Assembly (NCBI GenBank): GCA_016788885.1
Contig: JAEURX010000006.1
Coordinates: forward strand, 1 to 64,000
Direction: 5' to 3'
Origin: Nitrospira sp.
Lineage (GTDB): Bacteria > Nitrospirota > Nitrospiria > Nitrospirales > Nitrospiraceae
DNA: 64,000 nt
Under the pieces are notes generated by a model. It saw only the letters and a program-made list of their open reading frames with translations, ran no database searches and was not told the DNA's origin. A program made the position numbers and the translations under genes. Every line of letters begins with the position of its first letter. Position 1 is the stretch's first letter. Positions 41,536-51,535 of the stretch are shown here, one piece after another.

Positions 41536-43641
41536 ATGAACGTTCCCCTCGCCGAATCCATCAGGAATGTGGCTGTGGTGTCGAATGTGGGATCGGGAAA
41601 AACCTCGTTTGTCGAAGCCCTCGCCTACTGTAGCGGTCACCTCTCCTCTCCGGGCTCTGTGCTCGCAGGCAACACGGTATCTGATTTCGAGCCTGAAGAA
41701 ATCCACCATCGCAGTTCGTTCAATACCACCGTCGTCCGTTGCTCCTACGACGGCACCGTACTCAATCTCCTGGATACTCCTGGTGCGCCGGCTTTTGTCG
41801 CCGACGTCCGCTCCGCCCTGCGTGTGGCGGATGCGGTGGTGCTCGTGGTCAACGCGGCGACCGGCGTACGGAGCGATCTGCAACGGGTGTGGTCGTTGGT
41901 CGAGGCCGCCGAGCTTCCTTGCATGGTGTTTGTGAATGGGCTGGATAAAGAGGGAACGCAATGTGACAAAACCCTGGAGGAATTGACCGGCGAGTTGGGA
42001 ATTGTGGCGGTTCCGCTGACGGTCTCGATCGGCAGTGGTCCGCAGATGAGCACGGTGGCGGATCTGCTGCAGAATCGTGTGCTGACGGTCCGGTCGGATC
42101 GTCCACAGGCAGAGGAGGGGCCGGTGCCCCCGGAGTGGCTCGACCGGGTGGCGGAGGCCAGGCGGCGTGTGACTGAACTCGTGGCCGAACAGGACGAAGT
42201 GCTACTCGAGCACTATGTGAACAACGGAGGATTGACGGACGACATGTTGGTGCAAGGCTTGCGGATCGGGGTTTGCCGTCGGACGTTGGTTCCCGTGGTG
42301 GGAGGTTCGGCGCTGCATCATAGTGGGATTCATTCGCTCCTGCATGGTGTCGTCCGCCTGCTGCCGTCACCGATCGACCGTGCCCGGTCGGTGCCATTGC
42401 ATGGCGTCAGCCCGTCAGGAGACAGCGCTCCGGTCCAACGTGAACCGCGTGCGACGGCTCCGCTCTCGGCATTGGTATTCAAGACGCTCATCGATCCATT
42501 TGTCGGGCGATTGTCCTATGTGCGGGTATATTCGGGAACGTTGGAGGCAGACAGCACCGTGTACAACGCCACCAAACAGGTGCGGGAGCGAGGGGGGCAC
42601 CTGTTCGCCATGTTCGGGAAAAAATATTCGCCGATCGCCCGTGCCGTGGCGGGAGACATCGTGGCGATTGGAAAGTTGAAGGACACCCTCACGGGCGATA
42701 CGCTCTGCGATGAACAGGCGCCCATCCGGTACCCCGGTATTCCGGTCGTCAGGCCGGTGATGTCTTTTGCGATCGAGCCGAAATCAAAGGCGGATATTGA
42801 AAAAGTGAGTCTTGGGTTGCACAAGCTCATTGAGGAGGACCCGAGTCTTGAGTTCGTCCGTCATCTGGAAACGAAGGAAATGGTGTTGAGTGGGATGGGG
42901 CAACGGCATATCGACGTGGCGTTGGAAAAACTGCATCGCAAATATGGCGCCGATGTCACGCTGCATGCGCCCAAGATTCCGTATCGTGAAACGATCCGCA
43001 GCGTCGCGCAGGCGCAGGGGAAGTACAAGAAGCAGACCGGCGGGCATGGCCAGTATGGGGATTGCTGGTTAGAAGTCGGTCCGTTGCCGCGCGGGCAGGG
43101 ATTCGAATTCGAAAACAACATCGTAGGTGGCGCCATCCCGCGTAACTTTGTGCCGGCGGTAGAGAAGGGTGTGGTCGAAGCACTACACGAGGGGCCTCTG
43201 GCTGGGTTTCCCACCGTCGATGTGCGGGTGAGCGTGTACGACGGCTCCTACCATGTGGTCGATTCGTCTGAGTTGGCATTCAAGATCGCGGGTTCGATGG
43301 GAGTGAAAAAGGCTCTGGAGGCGGCCCATCCAGTCCTGCTTGAACCGCTCATGACGCTGGAGGTGGAGGTTCCTGCAGACTGTGTCGGGGCGGTGCTTGG
43401 GGATCTCAATGCCCGGCGAGGACGGATCATCATGGTCGAGGCGAAGGGCCATCTGGAAATCGTGAAGGCCCTGGTTCCACAGGCGGAACTTCTAAATTAC
43501 GCGCCGGCGCTGAACTCTCTGACCGGTGGGCAGGGGAGTTATGTGATGGAGTACGCCCAGTATGAGGAAGTGCCGAAGGAGTTGACCGGCCGAATCGTTG
43601 AGGAGCACCGAGCTGAACGCCACGGGGTCGCCACGCACTAG
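41536..43641 (+). CDS. Elongation factor G-like protein (FusA2 type) with altered G motifs
   Basis: A 701-residue five-domain EF-G paralogue; ATG 41536 has GAAGGAGG 5 bases upstream. The G1 loop VGSGKT is at residues 18-23. G3 is DTPGAPAF (80-87), where EF-G has DTPGHVDF, so the catalytic His is Ala. G4 is NGLDKEG (134-140) in place of NKxD. Domains II to V follow, with GGHGQYGD and TGGQGSYVMEYAQYEEVP intact. It therefore binds the ribosome perhaps, but hydrolysis and guanine specificity are doubtful. Standard fusA is not in the window. The role of FusA2-type proteins is unknown. Confidence 0.85.
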   Translation: MNVPLAESIRNVAVVSNVGSGKTSFVEALAYCSGHLSSPGSVLAGNTVSDFEPEEIHHRSSFNTTVVRCSYDGTVLNLLDTPGAPAFVADVRSALRVADAVVLVVNAATGVRSDLQRVWSLVEAAELPCMVFVNGLDKEGTQCDKTLEELTGELGIVAVPLTVSIGSGPQMSTVADLLQNRVLTVRSDRPQAEEGPVPPEWLDRVAEARRRVTELVAEQDEVLLEHYVNNGGLTDDMLVQGLRIGVCRRTLVPVVGGSALHHSGIHSLLHGVVRLLPSPIDRARSVPLHGVSPSGDSAPVQREPRATAPLSALVFKTLIDPFVGRLSYVRVYSGTLEADSTVYNATKQVRERGGHLFAMFGKKYSPIARAVAGDIVAIGKLKDTLTGDTLCDEQAPIRYPGIPVVRPVMSFAIEPKSKADIEKVSLGLHKLIEEDPSLEFVRHLETKEMVLSGMGQRHIDVALEKLHRKYGADVTLHAPKIPYRETIRSVAQAQGKYKKQTGGHGQYGDCWLEVGPLPRGQGFEFENNIVGGAIPRNFVPAVEKGVVEALHEGPLAGFPTVDVRVSVYDGSYHVVDSSELAFKIAGSMGVKKALEAAHPVLLEPLMTLEVEVPADCVGAVLGDLNARRGRIIMVEAKGHLEIVKALVPQAELLNYAPALNSLTGGQGSYVMEYAQYEEVPKELTGRIVEEHRAERHGVATH

Positions 43642-43661
43642 GCGGAGCCTATGGCGTGATC

Positions 43662-43683
43662 CGGCCTGTCGGTCGTGAGGCCG
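43662..43683. terminator. Short hairpin between convergent genes
   Basis: CGGCCT (43662-43667) and AGGCCG (43678-43683) form a 6-bp stem with a 10-base loop between the EF-G paralogue and the protease gene, next to the protease stop. Weak. Confidence 0.35.
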
Positions 43684-45087
43684 CTACCGATCAGCGGGTT
43701 TGAGGACGACGTAAAAGGCTCGCCCTTCGCGTAACACCCGCAAGAGGATCGTGTCGCCGCGTTTGACCTTGGTGACGGCGATGGTGAATTCTCCGACGGT
43801 GCCGGTGTCGACACGGTTCACTTCCTTGATCAGGTCGCCTTCCCGCAGGCCTTCGGCCTGGGCTAGGCTGCCGGATTCCACTTTGGAGATCAGTACGCCA
43901 CGGCTTTCGTTGAGTCGAAATTTTTCCGCCAGGCCTGCCGTCAGATCCTGGACGTCGATTCCCAGTTTGAAGTCGCTTCGGCTTTGAGGCAGGGAGGCGA
44001 CCACGGCGGCATCACGGCGCTCACTCAACGCGACATTCAGGTTGATCCGCTTGCCGTCTCGCACCACTTCCACCAAGGCCAGGGATCCCGGATCGAGTGC
44101 TGCAACCAGACGTGAGAGTTTGTTCGGGGTGTCGACGAGCGCACCATCGACTTTGGTGATGACGTCTCCTGGCCTGATCCCGGCAAGCGCGGCCGGATCC
44201 CGCTCAAAGACTTCGTTGACCAGCACGCCTTCGTTTTCGTCGACGCCGAATTTGCTGGCCAGATCGAGCGTCAGTGGCTGCAGGCCGACTCCTAACCAGG
44301 CACGAACCACTTTGCCCTTGTTGATCAGCTGATGCATCACCTGCTTGGCCATGTTGGACGGGATGGCGAAGCCGATGCCTTGGGCGAAGTTGATGATGGC
44401 CGTATTGATGCCGATGATATCGCCGCGCAGATCGAACAACGGGCCGCCGGAGTTGCCGGGGTTGATGGAGGCGTCCGTCTGAATAAAATTTTCATAGCGA
44501 GACAGGTTGATGTTTTCCCGCCCGATGCCGCTGACGACTCCGAGTGTGACTGTTCGGTCCAGCCCGAAGGGATTGCCAACGGCCAGCACCCACTGTCCCA
44601 CCTTTACTCCCGACGAATCCCCAAAGCGGGCGGCGGGGAGGGGGTGGTCGGTGGTCACTTTGAGGACCGCCAAGTCGGTGTCCGGATCTTTCCCGATCAC
44701 TTGCGCGAAGAGTTTGGTCTTATCGGAAAGGCGCACTTCGACTTCTGCGGCGTCGCCGACGACATGATTGTTGGTGATAATGTGGCCGTTGGCATCAACA
44801 ATTACCCCAGAGCCGGAACCGGTGGCGTTGGGCGTGCGCTCTCCGGCATCCCGCAATCGCCCTGTGGCTTGGACGGGGAAGATACTGACGACGGACGGCT
44901 TTGCTTCCTCGGCCAGGTCTGTGATCACGGTTTGCAGTTCTTCCAGCATCCGTAACCCGGCGGATGACTTTCGCGGCGTGGATCCGCTCTCTCCTGCGGC
45001 CAGTGTCGATACGGGCATGCCGAGCAGCCACCCGGCAAAACCAAGTCCGAGAACGGTCATGGTGGAAAACAAGGATGGTGTCTTCAT
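43684..45087 (-). CDS. Do/HtrA family periplasmic serine protease
   Basis: A 467-residue protein with a signal peptide, then a trypsin-like domain with the triad His in TNNHVVGD, Asp in DPDTDLAVLK and Ser in NPGNSGGPLF. Two PDZ domains follow (IRPGDVITKVDGALVDTPNK and LREGDLIKEVN). It is a periplasmic quality-control protease/chaperone of the DegP/DegQ group; DegP, DegQ and DegS are not told apart by motif, but two PDZ domains fit DegP/DegQ. It follows the RCK_C-protein gene on the minus strand by 90 bases. Confidence 0.93.
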   Translation of the reverse strand: MKTPSLFSTMTVLGLGFAGWLLGMPVSTLAAGESGSTPRKSSAGLRMLEELQTVITDLAEEAKPSVVSIFPVQATGRLRDAGERTPNATGSGSGVIVDANGHIITNNHVVGDAAEVEVRLSDKTKLFAQVIGKDPDTDLAVLKVTTDHPLPAARFGDSSGVKVGQWVLAVGNPFGLDRTVTLGVVSGIGRENINLSRYENFIQTDASINPGNSGGPLFDLRGDIIGINTAIINFAQGIGFAIPSNMAKQVMHQLINKGKVVRAWLGVGLQPLTLDLASKFGVDENEGVLVNEVFERDPAALAGIRPGDVITKVDGALVDTPNKLSRLVAALDPGSLALVEVVRDGKRINLNVALSERRDAAVVASLPQSRSDFKLGIDVQDLTAGLAEKFRLNESRGVLISKVESGSLAQAEGLREGDLIKEVNRVDTGTVGEFTIAVTKVKRGDTILLRVLREGRAFYVVLKPADR

Positions 45088-45177
45088 GGTCTGGCAAGCT
45101 CCGAGAGCGATCCTTCCGCACGGTCGCTCTTCGTCAGGATACCAGAATGTTGCGCAGGAGCGAAAGCGTGGCCGTGA

Positions 45178-45816
45178 TCAGGCGGTCTTTGAGGCGGCCG
45201 GGCGTTGAAAATACGGAAGCCAGTGGGTCAGGTCGTGGCGCAGGCCCACCAGGATGACGATATCATCCGGTCTGAGCGTCATGGCATCGGAGAGGGGGAG
45301 GAGGAATGGACCGCGAAACACGGCGGCGATGTGGGTCGTGGGCGGTAGGTCGAATTCACCGATCGGATGGCCGATGACCGGTGCTCCGCGTACCACCACG
45401 ACGCGCTCGATCGCGGCATCCCGCAGGCCTAACTCCCGCTGCATCGTCAGCAGGTCTTCGTGAGCCAGTTCAATCTTGAGCTCGCGAATCTGGCGTTCGA
45501 CCAGCTGCAGGGCCCCGCGTTGTCCCTTGATGCGTTCAGCGGCCACCCGGACGATATCTTCCAGCGGCCCTGGATCGGAAGGAGATTGCGCATGAAACCC
45601 TCCCGCAGGTGCTGAGGCTGCCGTGGCAATGCGCTGGCCGACGTGCTGATGAATGGTATGGATTTGGTGCAGAATCGTCGTGGCTTGCCCATGCAGCCGG
45701 AGCACGTGGACCTTGCGATTGACCCGTTCTGCGATGGCCACAATCGTCTCATAGAGCGCGCTGCCGGTCAGGGAGAGTTCTTTGCGGATACGAGCCAACA
45801 GCTCGAAAGACAGCAT
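45178..45816 (-). CDS. RCK_C (TrkA-C) domain protein with PhoU-like helices
   Basis: A 212-residue protein. The first 130 residues are helical and His/Gln-rich (RLHGQATTILHQIHTIHQHVGQ), like the PhoU-type helical part of some potassium-channel or transporter regulators. The C-terminal 75 residues form an RCK_C fold (VVVVRGAPVIGHPIGEFDLPP...DAMTLRPDDIVILVGLRHDL). It probably regulates cation transport by binding a nucleotide or ion, without its own channel. The ATG at 45816 has no clear ribosome site, and its promoter ends 4 bases away. Confidence 0.65.
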   Translation of the reverse strand: MLSFELLARIRKELSLTGSALYETIVAIAERVNRKVHVLRLHGQATTILHQIHTIHQHVGQRIATAASAPAGGFHAQSPSDPGPLEDIVRVAAERIKGQRGALQLVERQIRELKIELAHEDLLTMQRELGLRDAAIERVVVVRGAPVIGHPIGEFDLPPTTHIAAVFRGPFLLPLSDAMTLRPDDIVILVGLRHDLTHWLPYFQRPAASKTA

Positions 45817-45820
45817 GGCA

Positions 45821-45849
45821 ATAATGTCCGATAAGATATATTATGTCAA
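45821..45849 (-). promoter_or_regulatory. Promoter overlapping the plsY stop codon, leaderless
   Basis: On the minus strand TTGACA (45849-45844) and CATTAT (45826-45821) have a 17-base spacer. The ATG of the RCK_C gene is 4 bases after the -10 box. The -35 box includes the plsY stop codon region. Confidence 0.5.
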
Positions 45850-46448
45850 CTAACTCGTCCGATTCGAGATTCCGTGCCGCTCCACAGACGAACGAGATTG
45901 TCCTTGTGTCTCGCCCAGATCAGCAGACTCACGACACAGGAAAACCCGATAAAGAGCCAGGAGCGATGGAAAAGCAATGACACGAACGGAAACATCGCGA
46001 ACGCGAACAGTGCGCCTCCCGAAGAATACTTCCATAGGAAGACGGCGCCGATCCAGAGCCCCATCAGTGTGAGTCCAATCCACGGTGCGACGCCCAAGGC
46101 CGCACCCAACGCGGTCGCGACGCCCTTCCCGCCCTTGAAGCCAAGGAACATCGAATGGAGATGGCCGATGATCGACGCCAGGGCGACCCCCAATACCGCC
46201 GCCTCTTGGTGCAGGAGCACCGTGGCCACCCACCCTGCCAGCCAGCCCTTTCCAATGTCGCCGATCAGGGTCAGCACGCCGGCTTTCTTGCCGCTCACGC
46301 GCAGGACATTGGTGAACCCGACATTCTTGCTGCCTGCTGATCGTGGGTCGACCGCGCCCAGCAGGCGGGACACCACCACGCCGAAAGGAATCGACCCCAG
46401 AAGATAGCCGAAGAGGATGAGGAAACCGATGAGCCAGGGACTGTCCAT
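45846..46448 (-). CDS. plsY: Glycerol-3-phosphate acyltransferase PlsY
   Basis: A 200-residue membrane acyltransferase that uses acyl-phosphate to acylate glycerol-3-phosphate, the first step of phospholipid synthesis. Its motifs are GYLLGSIPFGVVVSRLLG, GSKNVGFTNVLRVSGK (substrate loop) and FKGGKGVATALG, with about five transmembrane helices. It starts at ATG 46448; a TTG one codon before is possible. It follows pgsA by 48 bases, grouping two lipid enzymes. Confidence 0.94.
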   Translation of the reverse strand: MDSPWLIGFLILFGYLLGSIPFGVVVSRLLGAVDPRSAGSKNVGFTNVLRVSGKKAGVLTLIGDIGKGWLAGWVATVLLHQEAAVLGVALASIIGHLHSMFLGFKGGKGVATALGAALGVAPWIGLTLMGLWIGAVFLWKYSSGGALFAFAMFPFVSLLFHRSWLFIGFSCVVSLLIWARHKDNLVRLWSGTESRIGRVS

Positions 46449-46496
46449 CAATGGTTGACCGGATCGTCGATTACCGGCATGTGCCGGCGCGAGCGA

Positions 46497-47111
46497 CTAT
46501 AGACCCTTCGTCCCGATCTGACGCCAGAAACTCCACACATACTGCGCGCCCGACACATAGCCTAGGATGAGGGACAGATACAAGGTGACGATGCCGGCCA
46601 AGTGCAGGTTGCCGATGGCTTCCACCACCGTTCCTTCCAGCAGGAGGAGGACGATGGCGATGACCTGCAAGGCCATTTTGTATTTGCCGGTGACCTCGGC
46701 CGACATGATCAATCCTTCAGATGCGGCGATCGCCCGCAACCCGGTCACGGCCACTTCGCGGGCGATGATCAGAATGGCCACCAGCGCGCTGACGCGATCG
46801 ACTTGCACCAGGAGAATCAAGGCAGACAAGACCAGCAGCTTATCCGCAATGGGATCGAGGAGCCGTCCGAGTTTCGTGATCTGGCCGGTCTTTCGTGCGA
46901 CATAGCCGTCCAGCAGGTCCGTGACTGCTGCGACGACGAACACCAACGCGGCCGCCAGGGATCGATCCGGTGTGGGGTCGAGGAGAAGCATGACGAACAC
47001 CGGGATCAAGAGAATGCGGACGAGCGTCAGCACGTTGGGCAGATTAATATTACTTTCCTGCCCTGCCGATCGCATCAACACCAGTCCGGCTTCTTTCCAG
47101 CCTTCTCCCAT
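46497..47111 (-). CDS. pgsA: CDP-diacylglycerol-glycerol-3-phosphate 3-phosphatidyltransferase
   Basis: A 204-residue integral membrane enzyme making phosphatidylglycerol phosphate. The CDP-alcohol phosphatidyltransferase signature DLLDGYVARKTGQ, then LGRLLDPIADK, carries the eight conserved residues (DGxxAR...GxxxDxxxD). NLPNVLTLVRILLIPVF opens the first helix. A later start at 47075 is possible. It lies 32 bases after kdsD and before plsY. Confidence 0.9.
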   Translation of the reverse strand: MGEGWKEAGLVLMRSAGQESNINLPNVLTLVRILLIPVFVMLLLDPTPDRSLAAALVFVVAAVTDLLDGYVARKTGQITKLGRLLDPIADKLLVLSALILLVQVDRVSALVAILIIAREVAVTGLRAIAASEGLIMSAEVTGKYKMALQVIAIVLLLLEGTVVEAIGNLHLAGIVTLYLSLILGYVSGAQYVWSFWRQIGTKGL

Positions 47112-47143
47112 GGTCTCTTTCGTCCGTTTCCTTGAGGCCTTCC

Positions 47144-48124
47144 TTATACAATGCCGTGTTTGAGCAGGTCATGCAAGTGAATCACCCCGGCAAGGCGATT
47201 CGGCGGTTCGATGACCACCAGCGCGGTGATCGAAAAACGTTCCATCAAGGCGACGGCCGTCGTGGCCAGTTCGTCCGGGCCGATGGTTTTCGGGGTGCGG
47301 CTGGCCAGGTCGCCGGCCGTGACGTGGCTGAAGTCCCCGCCGGCCTGAATGAAGCGCCGCAAGTCGCCGTCGGTGACGATTCCATAGAGCGCACCCTTCG
47401 CATTGACGACGGTCGTCAGTCCGAGTTTCTTCGAGGTCATCTCCAGGATCGTATCTGCTCCCGACACCTCGGCGCGCACGCGCGGCAAGTGTTCGCCATG
47501 CTGCATGAGATCGCGCACCTTCACCAGCAATCGCCGCCCCAGGCTGCCGCCGGGATGGAATTGCGCAAAATCGTCGTGCTTGAACCCGCGTTTTTGCAGC
47601 AGCGCCACGGCCAGGGCATCGCCCATGGCGAGGGTGGCGGTGGTGCTGGCCGTCGGGGCCAGACCCAGCGGGCAGGCCTCTTCATCCACGGAGACATCCA
47701 GTGCCACATCGCTGTTTTTCGCGAGTGTCGAATTCATCTTTCCGGTCATGCCGACGACGGGCACATTCATTCGTTTGACGAAGGGCAGCAATTGCAGCAC
47801 TTCCTGCGTCTCTCCGCTGTTGGAAATGGCGATGAGCACATCACGCCGTGCGAGCATGCCGAGATCCCCGTGGACTCCTTCGGCCGGATGCAGAAAGAAC
47901 GAAGGCGTCCCGGTACTGGCCAGGGTAGCCGCAATTTTCTGGCCGATGAGGCCGGATTTCCCCATGCCCGAAATGACGACTTTCCCCTGGCACTCGTAGA
48001 GCAGCGTCACGGCTCTCGCGAACCGCTCATCCAGACGGGCTTTGAGATCGAGCACCGCGCGCGCTTCGATATCGAGGACGCGAATCCCCTCGCGCACGCT
48101 CGCATCGCCTTTGGCAGAACGCAC
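47144..48124 (-). CDS. kdsD: Arabinose-5-phosphate isomerase
   Basis: A protein of about 326 residues, starting GTG at 48124 with AGGA 8 bases upstream; an ATG at 48181 would overlap kdsA. It interconverts ribulose-5-P and arabinose-5-P, the first Kdo step. The SIS domain has VVISGMGKSGLIGQKIAATLASTGTPS and ISNSGETQEV; two CBS domains follow, separated by a short linker (YGIVTDGDLRRF). FHPGGSLGRR is the family's Kdo-type signature. The kdsC phosphatase that commonly adjoins it is absent from this cluster. Confidence 0.92.
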   Translation of the reverse strand: MRSAKGDASVREGIRVLDIEARAVLDLKARLDERFARAVTLLYECQGKVVISGMGKSGLIGQKIAATLASTGTPSFFLHPAEGVHGDLGMLARRDVLIAISNSGETQEVLQLLPFVKRMNVPVVGMTGKMNSTLAKNSDVALDVSVDEEACPLGLAPTASTTATLAMGDALAVALLQKRGFKHDDFAQFHPGGSLGRRLLVKVRDLMQHGEHLPRVRAEVSGADTILEMTSKKLGLTTVVNAKGALYGIVTDGDLRRFIQAGGDFSHVTAGDLASRTPKTIGPDELATTAVALMERFSITALVVIEPPNRLAGVIHLHDLLKHGIV

Positions 48125-48147
48125 GGCGGATGTCCTGGTCTTGCCTG

Positions 48148-48981
48148 TTACCGGACCGGTTGTGTGGCGGCTGCGTCGCATATACGTAATACCCGTTCAA
48201 GGAGTGAATGAAGCGCATGAAGTGGAACCATGTTGGGTCCATCGGACAGGGCGGAATCGGGATCCGGATGCACTTCCATGAAAAACCCGTCGCAGCCGGC
48301 TCCTGCCGCCGCGCATGCCAAGGGTTCGACGAATTCACGCTGGCCGCCGGATTTGGTGCCGCCCCCGCCCGGCAGCTGCACGCTATGGGTGGCATCGAAG
48401 ACCACCGGATAGCCGAAACGGCGCATGATGGGAAACGAACGCATGTCGACGACCAGATTGTTGTAGCCGAAGGAAGATCCGCGCTCCGTCAGGACAATCC
48501 GGTGGTTGCCGGCATCCTCCACCTTCTTGATGGCATTCCCCATTTCCGGCGGCGACAGGAATTGCCCTTTCTTGATGTTCACGACTTTGCCGGTCTTTGC
48601 GGCAGCGATCAACAGGTCGGTCTGTCGGCAGAGAAACGCAGGAATCTGCAGGATGTCGACCACCTGCCCGGCCTCGGTCGCCTGATCCTCTGTGTGCACG
48701 TCGGTCAAAATCGGGACACCGATCTGTTGCTTGATCTTGGCCAGGATGGCAAGTCCCTTCTCTAATCCAGGTCCGCGAAAAGACGAGATGGAGGTGCGAT
48801 TGGCTTTATCGAAGGACGACTTGAACACGTAGGGCATGCCGAGCGATGTAGTGATTTCCGCGATGCGTCCCGCCGTGTCCATGGCGAGCTGCTCGCTTTC
48901 AATCACGCAAGGTCCGGCGATCAAAAACGGACGATGGCCCGCCCCGATCTTAAATTGTCCCAAATCAACTTCGTACGCCAT
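48148..48981 (-). CDS. kdsA: 3-deoxy-8-phosphooctulonate synthase
   Basis: A 277-residue aldolase-type synthase that condenses arabinose-5-P and PEP to Kdo-8-P. It has the motif [70 protein letters not shown] and [13 protein letters not shown]. The ATG at 48981 (MAYEVDLG) is preferred because the region beyond it is occupied by a structured element; a TTG at 49017 is the alternative. Whether it is metal-dependent is not decided: no Cys is seen at the position of the metallo-KdsA ligand. Confidence 0.94.
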   Translation of the reverse strand: MAYEVDLGQFKIGAGHRPFLIAGPCVIESEQLAMDTAGRIAEITTSLGMPYVFKSSFDKANRTSISSFRGPGLEKGLAILAKIKQQIGVPILTDVHTEDQATEAGQVVDILQIPAFLCRQTDLLIAAAKTGKVVNIKKGQFLSPPEMGNAIKKVEDAGNHRIVLTERGSSFGYNNLVVDMRSFPIMRRFGYPVVFDATHSVQLPGGGGTKSGGQREFVEPLACAAAGAGCDGFFMEVHPDPDSALSDGPNMVPLHALHSLLERVLRICDAAATQPVR

Positions 48982-49006
48982 AATCTCCGAGTTATTGATG
49001 GTCCAT

Positions 49007-49126
49007 GGGAGGCTCAAACTGATCTTTCAGCAAGGCCGCAGACGAGGCAGAACCGCAGGCGTAGCGGAGCTACGTCGAGGATTGTGCCGAGTCGAGAACG
49101 CCGATGAAAGGCAGTTTCAGCCTCCC
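49007..49126 (+). repeat. Structured intergenic element, copy 3
   Basis: A 120-bp element bounded by GGGAGGCTCAAACTG (49007-49021) and CAGTTTCAGCCTCCC (49112-49126), which pair over 14 of 15 bases with one C-C mismatch before AAA. Inside are AGCAAGGCCGCAGACGAG, a hairpin (CGTAGC/GCTACG, loop GGA) and CGAGAACGC, as in copies 1 and 2. It fills the space between pyrG and kdsA, both minus-strand, and begins 5 bases from the pyrG stop. Confidence 0.75.
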
Positions 49127-49130
49127 TTAC

Positions 49131-50732
49131 TCAATGGCCGCATTTGCGGCGTAGTGCCGCCCCGACAAATCCACTAAACAAAGGATGCGGGTGATGCGGC
49201 CGCGACTTGTATTCCGGATGAAACTGCGTCGCCAGGAACCAGGGATGGTTCTGCAGTTCAACGATTTCAACCAGGCGCCCATCCGGCGACAGGCCGCTCA
49301 GAATCAGTCCTTGTGCCGTCAATTGCTCGCGATAGGCATTATTGAATTCATACCGGTGGCGATGCCGCTCGCGCACTTCGCTGACGCCGTACATTTTTTG
49401 CGCCAGCGTGCCCTCTCCCAAGGTACAGGCGTAGGCGCCCAGGCGCATCGTGCCGCCCTTGTCGTTGACGGATTGCTGGTCGGACATGAGATGAATGACC
49501 GGATGCGGCGACTGCGCATCGAACTCCGCGCTGTTCGCGCCGTTGAGTCCGGCGACATTGCGCGCAAACTCGATGGTCGCGCACTGCATGCCCAGACACA
49601 GACCGAGGAATGGAATCTGATGTTCCCGCGCATACTGGATGGTGACAATCTTGCCTTCGATCCCGCGTGAGCCGAACCCGCCGGGAATGAGAATGCCGTC
49701 CGCCTCGCGCAGGATTCGCTCCGTCCCCTGCCGTTCGACGTCTTCGGATTCGATCCACGTCACGTTGACGCGGGTTTCATGGTCGATCCCGCCGTGCACC
49801 AGGGCCTCCGCCAAGCTCTTATAACATTCTTTCAGTCCGGCATATTTTCCGACGAGCGCGATGGACACTTCATGCTTGGGATGCTTGATCTTCTGCACCA
49901 TCGCATCCCATTCGCGCAGATTGGGCGGCCCGGTTTCAAGCTTCAACTGCCGTACGATCAGTTCATCCAACCCTTCCTTGCGGAAAACGATCGGCACTTC
50001 GTAGATGGTCTCGACATCCTTGGCCGTGATGACCGCATCTTTCTCGACGTTGCAAAACATGGCGATCTTCGCCTTGAGTTCCGGCGGAAGGTAGCGATCC
50101 GTGCGGCACAGCAGAATGTTCGGTTGAATACCGATTTCGCGCAGCTTGTTGACGGAATGCTGGGTCGGTTTGGTTTTCAACTCACCGGCGGCGCCGATAT
50201 ACGGGACGAGGGTCAGGTGCACGTAGAGCACATTGTCCCGCCCCACGTCGTAGGGAATCTGCCGAATGGCTTCCAGAAACGGCAGGCTTTCGATGTCGCC
50301 CACCGTGCCGCCGATCTCCACGATCGTGACGTCCATGCCTTGTGAGGTGCGCATGATACATTGCTTGATCTCGTCGGTGACATGCGGCACCACCTGCACC
50401 GTTCCGCCCAGATAATCACCCCGCCGTTCCTTCGTGATAACCGAGTGATAGATCCTGCCGGTCGTGTAGTTGTTTTCGCGCGTCAGCGTCAGCGAGGTGT
50501 AGCGTTCGTAATGCCCCAGGTCGAGATCGGTCTCTGCCCCGTCTTCGGTGACGTAGACCTCGCCGTGCTGGTAGGGATTCATGGTCCCGGGGTCGACGTT
50601 GATGTAGGGGTCGAGCTTCAAGAAGGTGATTTTCAACCCGCGGCTTTCCAGCAGATTCCCAATGGACGCAGACGCCAGTCCCTTTCCGAGCGACGAGACG
50701 ACACCCCCGGTGACAAAGATCAGCTTGCTCAT
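49131..50732 (-). CDS. pyrG: CTP synthase
   Basis: A 533-residue enzyme that aminates UTP to CTP with glutamine and ATP. The synthetase domain begins [21 protein letters not shown] and has [20 protein letters not shown]. The glutaminase domain has the oxyanion PGGFGSRG, nucleophile Cys in FLGLCLGMQ and the HPEY His-Glu. Starts at 50732, with AAGGTG upstream. CTP is used to activate Kdo, which fits its place between kdsB and kdsA. Confidence 0.97.
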   Translation of the reverse strand: MSKLIFVTGGVVSSLGKGLASASIGNLLESRGLKITFLKLDPYINVDPGTMNPYQHGEVYVTEDGAETDLDLGHYERYTSLTLTRENNYTTGRIYHSVITKERRGDYLGGTVQVVPHVTDEIKQCIMRTSQGMDVTIVEIGGTVGDIESLPFLEAIRQIPYDVGRDNVLYVHLTLVPYIGAAGELKTKPTQHSVNKLREIGIQPNILLCRTDRYLPPELKAKIAMFCNVEKDAVITAKDVETIYEVPIVFRKEGLDELIVRQLKLETGPPNLREWDAMVQKIKHPKHEVSIALVGKYAGLKECYKSLAEALVHGGIDHETRVNVTWIESEDVERQGTERILREADGILIPGGFGSRGIEGKIVTIQYAREHQIPFLGLCLGMQCATIEFARNVAGLNGANSAEFDAQSPHPVIHLMSDQQSVNDKGGTMRLGAYACTLGEGTLAQKMYGVSEVRERHRHRYEFNNAYREQLTAQGLILSGLSPDGRLVEIVELQNHPWFLATQFHPEYKSRPHHPHPLFSGFVGAALRRKCGH

Positions 50733-50763
50733 CGTGGCACCTTCTTGTGAATGCGGCCAATAG

Positions 50764-51534
50764 TCATGGTTGAGTGCTCCCCGGTCCGCTCGTCTGGGCG
50801 CGAAGTTGCGCGAGGGCCACGGGTACGTCCTCGGGGCTATCGATGCGCAACGACGCATGAGAGGTCTCCCAGACGCGAATCCGGATTCCGTTCTCCAGTG
50901 CGCGTAGCTGCTCCAGTTTTTCCGCCTCTTCCAGAATCCCGGTCGGTAAGGCCGTCAGGCGCGCGAGGGTCTCGCGCGTGTAGATATACAGACCCAGGTG
51001 AATGAAATGTAATCCCGGCACGGCCGACCGTTTTGGATCGTCGCGCACCAGCGGGATCGGCGCTCGCGAAAAATAGAGGGCATGGCCTTCCCGGTCGGTC
51101 GTCACTTTGACCACCCCGGGGTTGTGTAGGTCTGCATCGCTGTCGATCCGTCTTTTTAACGTCCCCATTGGTGCGTCGCTTGTCAGAAATGGTTCCACCA
51201 GGTCCGTGATCAGGTCGGGATGGAGAAGAATTTCGTCGCCTTGCAGGTCGACGAAACACCCGCCGGTTCGAGATTGTGCGACGGCGGCTACGCGATCTGT
51301 GCCGGTACGATAGGGCTCGGTCATGATAAGCACCTTCCCCCCGAATTGCTCAACGGCGGCCTTGATGCGCTCGTCATCCGTGGCAACCAGCACCTCGTCC
51401 ACCACGCGGCAGGCCTTGGCCTGTTCATACACATGTTGGATCATCGGCTTGCCCATCAGTTCGACCAGGGGCTTGCCCGGAAATCGAGAAGATCCGTAAC
51501 GGGCAGGAATGACCACCGTAACCGGACGTTTCAC
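50764..51534 (-). CDS. kdsB: 3-deoxy-manno-octulosonate cytidylyltransferase
   Basis: A 256-residue nucleotidyltransferase activating Kdo with CTP. Signature segments are [17 protein letters not shown] (CTP loop), [19 protein letters not shown] and [12 protein letters not shown]. The GTG at 51534 directly follows the stop of the kinase gene (TGACGTG), so translation is coupled; an ATG at 51555 is possible. Clustered with kdsA, kdsD and pyrG. Confidence 0.94.
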   Translation of the reverse strand: MKRPVTVVIPARYGSSRFPGKPLVELMGKPMIQHVYEQAKACRVVDEVLVATDDERIKAAVEQFGGKVLIMTEPYRTGTDRVAAVAQSRTGGCFVDLQGDEILLHPDLITDLVEPFLTSDAPMGTLKRRIDSDADLHNPGVVKVTTDREGHALYFSRAPIPLVRDDPKRSAVPGLHFIHLGLYIYTRETLARLTALPTGILEEAEKLEQLRALENGIRIRVWETSHASLRIDSPEDVPVALAQLRAQTSGPGSTQP

Positions 51535-51535
51535 G

